DNA from: Lyophyllum atratum
Lineage: Eukaryota; Basidiomycota; Agaricomycetes; Agaricales; Lyophyllaceae
Assembly (NCBI GenBank): GCA_014905825.1
Contig: JACGCN010000010.1
Coordinates: 868,001-932,000, forward strand
Direction of reading: 5' to 3'
DNA: 64,000 nucleotides
A model generated the notes under the pieces. The model made no database searches, had not been told where the DNA came from, and saw nothing but the letters and a program-made list of their open reading frames with translations. Below are positions 55,292 to 64,000 of this stretch, one piece after another; position 1 is the first letter of the stretch; each line of letters opens with the position of its first letter. The translations under genes were made by a program, and so were the position numbers.

Positions 55292-57340
55292 TCAACCAGT
55301 CACCTTCGATGCGCATCGTTCGATCGCTTCTGTCTGCCCCACCAGATATGTCTTGGTAAGTTCCACCAGCTTGTCCATACCCTTGTAATCATCCAATGCA
55401 ATCATGGGCGCCCAGTCTCCTGCCTTCTTGACACCAGCGTTGAATCGGAAGTAAAGGTCCTCGTTACCGGCTTTACGGAATGACTCCTGGATCTTTTTAT
55501 GAGTTTCTTCAGTTTCCGTCATGACCGAGATTGCGGTCTTGAAGACATCCATGGTGGCACTGAGGAACTTGTTGAAACCAGATTCGGCAGGAGCTTCGGG
55601 TTTGGCAGTGGTGGATTGCATGCCGGTGCCGATACTGATCAGGCAGCCGATGGGGCGAGAGCTGCCAAAGATGACTTTCGCCTCCGTCTGGAGTCTTCAC
55701 AACGCCATGAGCAACTAAAAGGAAGAAGATGTGAAATGACGTACAGGATCGAGGGGTTATTACGCTGCGTGCCTCCATTCACAAACGTTGCTCCGTTAAT
55801 CTCGATACTCGGGAAATATACAGGTGCGGCGGACGTCGCTCGGGCAGCCTGCCAGATAGCGGAGTTACCGAAGGGATCAGGGAACTCGGTCGCGTAGGTC
55901 CTGAAATGATCAATTTCGAGCTGGGAACCGTTATACCGGCTGGAGACGACAAATCTATTGTGTACAACCTTTAGTCTGAGATCGCGGATATATGAGAAGG
56001 TACATACGCTTTGCAGCGGTTGTTAATGTCAGGATCTAACATGGGGACATTCTCGTCCTCAGTCCGTAACACTTTCTTCAGCAGAGCCTTCAACTCTCTC
56101 TCGAAGACTTTTGCGTCGTACTTTGCATACCCTGCCAAAGAATTGGCTACCATTTGTCCAGGAGTAGCTGCAAATATTTTCGAGGCAAGCTGCGTGTACG
56201 TTGCAATGCACTCTGGGATCGTCATTTGAAGGCGTGCAAGCATGACTGCGATCAATCTAGGTGATGGTTACCAAAGTAGTGCTTATGAGTTATGGGCTGA
56301 TACGCACCCTCCAGTACTGGTGCCAGCGATCATGTCAAAGTAGTCGCAGGGTTTTGCGTTCTTATTGGTCGTCACTTTTGCCATGATACTTTGCAGTATG
56401 TAGAGGGAGGAAATTCCACGGACCCCTCCGCCGTCTAATGCACCCGTAAGTGGCAGACTGCACAGGAATGAGGCTGGACCTACCAAAGGAGAGCAGTCGG
56501 AGGGGGGGTTCTCCGGCTTGTTTAGCTTGATCGGCATGCAGAGGTCCTTTGGGCAGCAGACCGCGCAGGATGGAATATGCTGGTGGGGCGCCGCCTGGGG
56601 TTGCATCATCGAGGTATGCGTTGAGCGATTCTTCCACTTTCGACGTCTGTTCATTTATGGTTTTGAGATCTTTGACTTCGCTTTTATCCCGGGACCGCTG
56701 AGCACGGCGGCCTTTGAAAGCAAAATTCAAACTACTGTCTCTCGAAAGGTGGGCATCCATACCTTTGTCCGATGTACGGAGGATTAAACGGCCTTCAGAA
56801 GCATGATTCTCCCATCCAGGGAATCGGGCACAAACGCGCACGGCCAGTGCATTTCCAACCTTCAAAAAAGTTCAGAAAGTTGGTAGCGAAAGATTACAGT
56901 ATCCCAACTTACCTCCAGAGCGTTGAAAATGGGGTGCTTGCCATCAAGGATAGCCGGTCCAACTTTCTTCGTGTGATCCGGTTGTGCCACCTCGTTGTTA
57001 TGGCTCAACCAGACTAAGGCCAGACCGTCCTTAACCTTGGGTTTGGACGCCTCTGGCGAATCGAGAACGATGATGTCGAACCAACTCCAACTGCTGACAT
57101 TGGAAAAAGAAGCCAAGCCTTGATCGCGAGACTTGGTCTCAAGCTGGATCTCTACCAGCTTCTCGCTGAGATTCTGATCGATTGCCTAGAAGAAAATAAG
57201 ATTATCTGACAGCGAAGTTGAAGATGTAGGCTGACTGGTGTGCGGAACCATATCTTTGAAGCGATTTCGTCACTGTCGGCGATGACATTGCATGGGGTAG
57301 TTGAGGCGACAACGGACTGGTTCCCGGTAGAGAAAGTCAT
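55292..57340 (-). CDS. Patatin-like phospholipase, catalytic Asp replaced
   Basis: Seven exons: 57340-57236, 57185-56913, 56859-56484, 56434-56308, 56256-56008, 55954-55741 and 55687-55292, giving 579 aa; introns 49-53 nt. Residues about 252-300 hold the oxyanion motif DGGGVRG and the nucleophile in GTSTGG. The region before it resembles a C2-like N-terminal part but is not assigned. Patatins cut acyl chains from lipids with a Ser-Asp dyad; the Asp lies in a DGG/DGA motif followed by NNP. Here that motif reads FVNGGTQRNNP (codon AAT at about 55787), so Asp is Asn. The enzyme may be inactive or altered. An alternative start at 57484 exists, but the Met at 57340 is preferred. Confidence 0.85.
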
Positions 57341-58268
57341 GATGATGCAGGGGAGTGTTGAAACGATAGAATGTGAGAGTCCACTTATACTGATAGCAGG
57401 ATCAGGTACCGTCCAATCGACAGCACTGATGGAGGTGACAAGCCCATCGACACCAAAATACCGACTATCACCAGAGCGAAACACATCCTTTCAAGATGGT
57501 CCAAGCATAGATTCAACGCAAGGAATGTCGCCTGCATGTTGCCTGGAGGAATTTATCATTCTCCTGGTTTTCTGTCCGAAATTTTCCGGATAGGTTGTCA
57601 CCGGTCAGCGACTGATTCAGATGGCAGCGAATCCCCGAAAGGCTGTCGCGGCATAGGGATATATCCTGAATGTTGCCTGACGAAAGGGTAGGGTATTCGC
57701 ATGACGGACCCCCTCTTGGGTTTTGGTTTGGTAGTATTTGAGTTCTCGTTGCCGGCGATTCCTGTGTCCCCCGCCAGTCGCCCGCCTTTTACTTCTGAAG
57801 GCTGAAAGCTCCATGGGAAGACCGTACGAAGACAGAACTGTCTTCCAACGAAGATTTGCATAAGGATAGTATCGACCTCTACCTGGTTGGTAAAGCTAGT
57901 AATAGATCACAACGTCAGGGCGAAGCTTCCAGGACAGGAGTTCGCCAACAGCATTATTTCCAAGATTGGTCTGTTCCTCTGTTCCTGTGCGGTGCTCTTG
58001 AGATTTGGCGAGTAGTTTATGGCTCATCGAGAGACACGCTTCGCGCGGATAACATACCCACTTGAAGTTTAGCGCAATGATAGTCGATTCTGGCGCGTCA
58101 GAGAAGATGGGGATGCATGCTGAAAGTCAAACTTCGGTCCGGAGGTTATATCTTGAAGCTCGAGACTCTGTCTGCCCAGGATGAATACCGTTATACTAAT
58201 GGGGCTACATGACAAACTGGTAAGCACCAGGACCCAAGTTACTGGACAGTCGTCGGAATCTTCTCACC
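57341..58268. other. Intergenic
   Basis: About 0.9 kb between the patatin promoter side and the 3' end of the repeat gene. No gene supported. Confidence 0.5.
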
Positions 58269-61200
58269 TCAGTCGATTCTACGTTGGATGATGGATGTTT
58301 CAAGGCAGAATAAGGAACAAGCATCGAAGAAGTCCCCGACGCTACTCCAAAAGCCATGCTGAATGTCGGTATACTGGGCACTGGGGTTCAACCCGTACTG
58401 AGAGAGTGCAGTGTCGATATGCTGGAAGGTGGGCTGCGGCGCATATGTCCCGAAATGCGGGGCTAGCCCTTGCTGAGCGCCGAGTGGCGCGGTGGCGCCA
58501 GTGGCATGGACAGGGGCCAAAAGACCATTGATGACGTTGCCCAAGATCTTATGGAAAATGGGGTGTGAAATGAACCCGAGTGCACCAGACAAGAGGCCCA
58601 GTTGAATGTCAGGCTGTGCCCCCGCCTGAGAATTCAACCCATGCTGTCGAAATGTGTGTCAATCATCTGCATCAGTGGTGATCAGTGGAGAGGCTACTTA
58701 CGAGCAGTCCAAGATTGGCAGCATTCGGGTTGATACCGTTCTGAGACAACAGCCCGACTGCAGCTTTAGCAGCAGCGCCCATCACCTGCTGAGCGAGAGG
58801 GGACTTGAAGACACTACCAATAGTACTCCAAATGCCTTGCTGAATGTCGGGATGAGCGGCAGGATTCGATCCGCGCTGGACAAGAGCCCCATCGATCAAA
58901 CCCTTCAATGTCTGCCGAACCAAGGAGTGGCTCAATACTGATCCGAAGTCGGAGAGTAGGCCTTGCTGAACATCAAAAGGAGTCGATGTGGCCGGGTTGA
59001 GACCGTGCACGGCAGGGGCACTGTTCGGGTTCAAACCTAGGAAAATGCCGATTGCGACATCTGCGGCAGTGGTTATGACCTTTTGGGTAGTTGGGTTCTT
59101 GAAAAAGTCCCCGACGCTACTCCAAAAACCATGTTAAATGTCGGGAGACTGGCCACTGGGGTTCAATCCATACTGGGAGAGAGCAGCGTCGATATGTTTA
59201 GTGATTTAAAGTCAGGTCAAGTCCGGTTTTTTGGCCAAATTAGGCGAGACCGGACTGTAACCGGTCACATGTGACCCCCTGGATGTCAGAAAACTGGACT
59301 GGACTGATGGTGACCAGTCACGATCAGTCGCAATCAGTTCTATGACCAGTTATGACCGGTTTATGAAAACCGGTCCTAAACCGGTTATAACCGGCGATAA
59401 CCGGTTATACATGTCACATATAATGTAGTGTACTATTCCAGCTTCCGAATGAACCCTGGATCGTGAGATTCTGATAAGATCTGACTGAGATATGAGCTGA
59501 TTAAGATGACTAGGATAGTCTGTATCCAAACTTGATGTCCCGAAATTGTTTTGGCCATAGCACATTCAATTCTCATCTGATTTGTTTGGCCCAAGGGCCG
59601 ATTTAAAGCCCTACGGCGGGGCTAAAAGGTGGTATATAGTACATGTAAAAACAACCGGTCACGAACCGGTTGTGACTGGTTATTTCCAGTTACGCAGAAT
59701 TTCAGATTATGGAAATAACTGGACTGGTGCACCAGTCATTCCAGGACGACTGGACTGGAAGTCCGGTCATTATCAGTCACAGATCAGTTACAGTTCAGTC
59801 ATTTTCAGTCACTGTGACTGGACTTTTAAACACTAGATATGTTGGAACATGGGCCGGGGAAGATATGATCCGAAATGGGGTGCTAGACCTTGCTGAGCGC
59901 CAAGGGGGGCGGCGGCGCCGGTTGCATTGAGACTGTGCCGGGGCAAAACACCGTTGATGACGTTACCCAGGATCTTCTGGAAGATGGGGTGTGAAATGAA
60001 TCCGAGTGCACCAGACAAGAGGCCTAGTTGAATGTCGGGCTGTGTCCCCGCCTGAGAATTCAGCCCATGCTATGGAAAGTTGCATCAATCATCCGCATAG
60101 GTGACGATCAGCGGAGGGGTTACTTACGAGCAAGCCAGCGTTGGCAGCGTTCGGGTTGATGCCGTTCTGGGTCAACAGCCCGACTGCAGCTTTGGCAGCA
60201 GCGCCCATCACTTGCTGAGCAAGAGGGGACTTGAAGACGCTACCAATAGTACTCCAAATGCCTTGCTGGATGTCGGGATGAGCGGCAGGATTCAGTCCGC
60301 GCTGGACAAGAGCCCCGTCGATCAAGCCCTTCAATGTCTGTCGAACCAATGGGTGGCTCAAGACTGATCCAAAGTCGGAGAGTAAGCCTTGCTGAACATC
60401 GAAAGTCGATGTGACCGGGTTGAGACCATGCACGACCGGGGCATCGTTCGGGTTCAGACCTAGGAAAATGCCGATTGCGACATCTGCAGCGGTGGTTATG
60501 ACTTTTTGCGTAGTCGGGTTCTTGAAGAAGTCCCCAACGCTGCTCCAAAAACCATGCTGAATGTCGAGAGACTGAGCGTCTGGGTTCAGCCCATATTGCT
60601 GGAAGGGCATCACGGCGGCCCGGACCGGGCCAGGAGCGTATGTCGGGAATAGGCCGTGTTGAGCTACAGTGCCAGCAGTGGCCGGGTTGAGACTGTGTTG
60701 GGTCAAAACACTGTTGATGACAGTACCCAGAGTCTGCTGGAAGATCGGAGTCTTCAAGAAACCGAGGATACCAGATACAAGGCCTTGCTGAATGTCGGGG
60801 TGGGAGCCGTGCTGTGGAATAGCGGCGGCAGCGTCAATTACATGTGTCGGTGTCTACCAAGATAAGCGCGAGCTCTACTCACGAGCGATACAGGACCGGG
60901 CCCTAACATGAGGCCATGTTGGATCGCAGCGTTCGGATCGAGAGCGTTCTGGGACAAAAGACCAATGGCGGCATTGGCAGCAGCACCAATGAGCTGTTTC
61001 GCGATGGGGCTGTTGAAAACGCTCCCAAGGGTACTCCAGATGCCTTGCTGGATCTCGGGGGTCTGGACAGCCGGGTTCAACCCACGCTGGATGAAAGCTC
61101 CGTCAATCAAGCTTTTCAACGTCTGGCGAACGAGGGGATGGTTCAAGGCTGATCCCAAGTCCGAGAAAAGGCCTTGCTGGACGCCGAGAGGGGCCGTGGC

Positions 61201-62549
61201 TGAAGGGGCATTAAAATCAAGGCCATGCTGGGTCAGGAAGCTGTTGACGACGCTGCCCGCGATCTGCTGGAACACGGGGTGCTTGAAAATATTGGCTACA
61301 CCAGAAAGGATGCCCTGTTGAATTTCAGCGTGATCGCCCGTCGTCGTCTTGGAATTCAATCCATGCTGCGTGGTGATCCCACTAACAACCGAGCCCATGA
61401 TCTTCAGGAACTCTGGCCTCTGGAGGATACCGATCATGCTGCTCCAAATACCCTGTTGAATTTCGGGATATTGAGCCGTGGTCTGAGGGTTCAATCCGCG
61501 CTGGGTGAGGACACTGTCGATGACTCCAGTGAGGGCCTTGTGGACGATTGGGCTGCCAAGGACCGAACCAAGGATGGAGAACAGTCCCTGTTGCACATCA
61601 GGGGTCAAGCCCTGCTGAACGTCGAAAGGGGCTCCCCCAGTGGCATTCGGGTTGATACTGAAGAGGCTACCAACGAGCGAGCCAAGGATAGAGATTAATC
61701 CATGTTGCACTGCATCGGGAGACGGGGCTGGCGCCGCCACGGGTTTTATGCCATGTTGGGTGAGGGCACCGTTGACGACTGTCTTCACAACACTCTGGAA
61801 TGTGGGATTCTTCAGGATATCGACCAGGCCAGAAAAGACGCCTTGCTGCACTTCCGGATACTGGGCAACGGTGACGGGTGTCAGCCCATGCTGGGTGAGG
61901 ATGGTATCGACAACCCTCGTCAGCGCGTTATGGACGGCGGGGCTCTTCAGAATGGCCCCAATATCCGAGAACAGGCCTTGCTGAATATCAGCAGCAGCAC
62001 TGGGGTTAATGCTATGCTGAGTAAAGACAGCGTCGACCGCTCCTTTGATGATCGTCTGGGCCAGTGGATGCTGGAGGATATTGGTGAAGCCGGACCACAG
62101 ACCTTGTTGTGCTCCCTCGGGAGTCGTGTAGGCGCCAACGCCATGGTGGAAGGGCACACCACGCAAAGGCAAAACGAATGGAGGAGAGTGAAATGGAGGA
62201 GACCAGAGCCCGTTTTGGACACCCTCGAGAGAACCGAGCGCAGCGGGGCTCAGGCCGCGCTGCGTCAGAACCTGATTGACGACGCCTCCGACGACTTGCT
62301 GAAATACTGGGTGCGTGATAACGCTGACAAGGCCTGACCAAATACCGTGCTCGACGCTATCGGTAGCCGCAGCTCCGGAGGGGGTGGCCTTTCCACCGGA
62401 CGGAGCGGCGGCATCCAACTCACTATCAGAAAGTAAGGCGGCCAGGCGTGTAATATCATCTTTAGCCGCCGATGCCTCTGTAGCAGGTATAAGTAGGCAG
62501 TTGGGTCTAGGAAGGACGTATACATACCGGTGTGGGTGTTTGCTGACAT
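58269..62549 (-). pseudogene. Tandem QQG-module protein gene, broken
   Basis: Exons 62549-62528, 62477-60883, 60811-60128, 60069-59836 continuing at 59190-58702, and 58643-58269. Without MITE 2 this is 1,132 aa. After a short Ala-rich start there are about 20 copies of a module of 42-55 residues: [IV]QQG[LI][WF]S, a hydrophobic helix with a Pro (LGSVLGSP), a second helix (ALTGVIDSVL) and [TS]Q[HR]G[LI]NP. Exons 3, 4 and 5 are recent duplicates with a period of about 780 bp. Exon 4 is cut by MITE 2 and has TAA at 59134-59136 where sister copies have CAG (DIQHGFW). The last module breaks off at VGDFF into unrelated residues. No signal peptide or membrane span. The family is unknown to me; modules 1-15, upstream of the lesions, could still be expressed. 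Confidence 0.8.
59199..59835. mobile_element. MITE 2, hAT type, 637 bp, in the QQG gene
   Basis: Starts TAGTGATTTAAAGTC and ends GACTTTTAAACACTA, with an 8-bp duplication GATATGTT (59191-59198, 59836-59843). Dense in ACCGGTTAT and GTGACTGG-type repeats. No coding capacity. Ends closely match MITE 1, so the same transposase may move both. Confidence 0.88.
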
Positions 62550-62621
62550 TGTTGTTTAGAGTGCGGGAATGCTCAAATCTCGGTAGCGAGTTGGTTGAAG
62601 ACTTCCAGCAAGTTCCACCAG

Positions 62622-62629
62622 CTCTTATA
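62622..62629 (-). promoter_or_regulatory. TATA-like box of the QQG gene
   Basis: TATAAGAG on the minus strand, 73 bp before the start codon at 62549. Confidence 0.4.
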
Positions 62630-63928
62630 GCTTTTCCGAGAGGCACGTCGTGAAGCGAGCACCTGGAGAAGGCTAAGTGTCCAGGTCAAAACAAAGGAGT
62701 TCTTCCAATGCCGGACTGCTAATGGTCTCACCATCGTTTGAGACCTGAAAGGGCGAGGAACTGCTTCAGGCAGGCCATAACTTCTGTCGATGCCAGGAAC
62801 GCGAGGCCACAGACTGGCTATGGACGAGGACCTAAGGGCACCAAACGTGAGAGCCCACGACGTATAAGTCCTTGTCAATCAAATCTGGCGCGAGGCTCTT
62901 CGCGAGCAGCCTACAGTGTTGCGGAAAAACCCAACAACTGGGGGCAATTGCAATGTCAAGGGGAGAAAGCCAATGGAGTGCGGATGCGTTTGTCATTGGC
63001 ACAACGAATGCGAATAGCAAGGTCCAAGAATCTCGCGAACACCGGATTACCAGACATTTTGGTTGTCACTGAGACGTAGTTGCCGCTAGGAACAAATTGG
63101 GATGTCATTTGAGTCACTAAACATTGCAGTTCCATGGTCCTCGGCAAGGTACTGATACTCCAAGTCTCCAACCCCAGGGCCAGAAGGTACGAGCGGCGAT
63201 GAGAAATTTGCGGAAATAGTATTATAGTTGAATAAGGTCGAATATCGCTTTGGTCGATTTACCCAAATGATTTACAATCCTCGAACATATCAAGAGGAAG
63301 ACGGTTCGAATCGTAATATGTCAGCACTGGTCGTGGCGCTGAAGATTTTCGCGTCACCAGAGAGCCTGAGGTATCATGGTGCTTGCCCATGGGCTGTTGG
63401 GGCGTGAGTGCATCAGTGCCTCAGACCTGATGCGCATGGCAGCACGAACGGCGAACGCGAAACCCCGAGAGCTGTGGCCGTTTGTGTGGGTAGGAAGAGA
63501 GCAGGATTCGAGGCATGACTAACCTTGGTCCTTCTGAACCTCGTCTAGAACTAATCGAATTCGCCTGGCTTCATGTTCGTAATGGTAGTTGACTGAGGTG
63601 TTCGGCGGATGTCGACAGCCGCATCATACATACTGTGTAGCATCAGGGACCTACACCACGGTATGATCATGATGGGATGTTACCGAAGCTTTAGGGCGGG
63701 TCCCAGTCAACTAGGCTCACACGAGGAGGTCGTCTCTCTCAACGCCCTTCAGACGCGAGCTAAATGTCGCCAAAAACGACTCTGAAGTGCGTTTTACTTC
63801 ATCATTATCGGCCTTGACACGTCTCAGATCTCAGCCTCCTATCTACAGATAACTTGACGTGACGCGCCCAGGGAACATCAGTCGCTTGCCTATTGATTAC
63901 CTTTCGACTGTAAAAGTGGCCTTCGAGC
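62630..63928. other. Intergenic, no gene supported
   Basis: Short open frames occur on both strands. A minus-strand piece near 62990-63110 has mildly protein-like composition but no start, junctions or family could be found. Confidence 0.4.
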
Positions 63929-64000
63929 ATGGCCCTCTCTCTCGTTGAAGTCTTTGCTGGACTTTCTACAGCCTGGATTGTGAAATCCCTACTGCAAAAG
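63929..64000 (+). CDS. Start of a gene running off the window, hydrophobic N-terminus
   Basis: ATG at 63929 opens 24 codons (MALSLVEVFAGLSTAWIVKS) that reach the window edge. The hydrophobic stretch followed by Lys is what a membrane-anchored enzyme such as a cytochrome P450 would have, but too little is visible to name it. Confidence 0.3.
   Translation, partial: MALSLVEVFAGLSTAWIVKSLLQK

Noticed and set aside
58269..62549. QQG copies as ankyrin, TPR, HEAT or collagen-like repeats
   Set aside because: Length and conserved positions fit none of these.

Overview
The window looks like a chromosome segment from an agaricomycete (mushroom-forming) basidiomycete. Genes are cut by many canonical introns of about 47-71 nt, Ty3/Gypsy elements with chromodomain-like C-termini are present, and a KDZ (Kyakuja-Dileera-Zisupton) DNA transposon is nested among them. 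All gene models were read by hand: introns were placed so that the frame closes and the protein reads as its family. No search was run.

Layout. Host DNA, left (1-13037): an ASCC2/Cue3-type CUE protein, converging with a small RPA3 gene; a 184-bp tandem repeat array; an SH3-PX-BAR sorting nexin; and two divergent astacin-like zinc metalloprotease genes (MP1 minus, MP2 plus). MP2 is split by an 11.0-kb Ty3/Gypsy element (13038-24036, TSD ATACT), and its last part resumes at 24042-24596. A second, older Ty3/Gypsy element runs from 25068 to 53042 (TSD AAAGG). It has been hit five times: a 9.9-kb KDZ transposon in its 5' LTR, a 4.0-kb LTR element that keeps only an integrase, a 1.5-kb Copia element that keeps only gag, a 605-bp hAT-type MITE in the integrase, and a 1.9-kb insertion carrying a GC-rich fragment that looks captured. 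Host DNA, right (53048-64000): an aldo-keto reductase, a patatin-like phospholipase whose catalytic Asp reads Asn, and a long gene made of about 20 tandem modules, itself hit by a second hAT-type MITE.

The most interesting host feature is an unnamed module of about 43 residues, with the pattern [IV]QQG[LI][WF]S ... P ... Q[HR]G[LI]NP. It forms nearly all of the long right-hand gene (58269-62549) and also the C-terminus of both metalloproteases. Without the retroelements, MP1, MP2, the reductase, the patatin and the repeat gene would lie within about 26 kb. This suggests a local gene family or functional cluster built on the module. I do not recognise it as a described domain, and its function is unknown.
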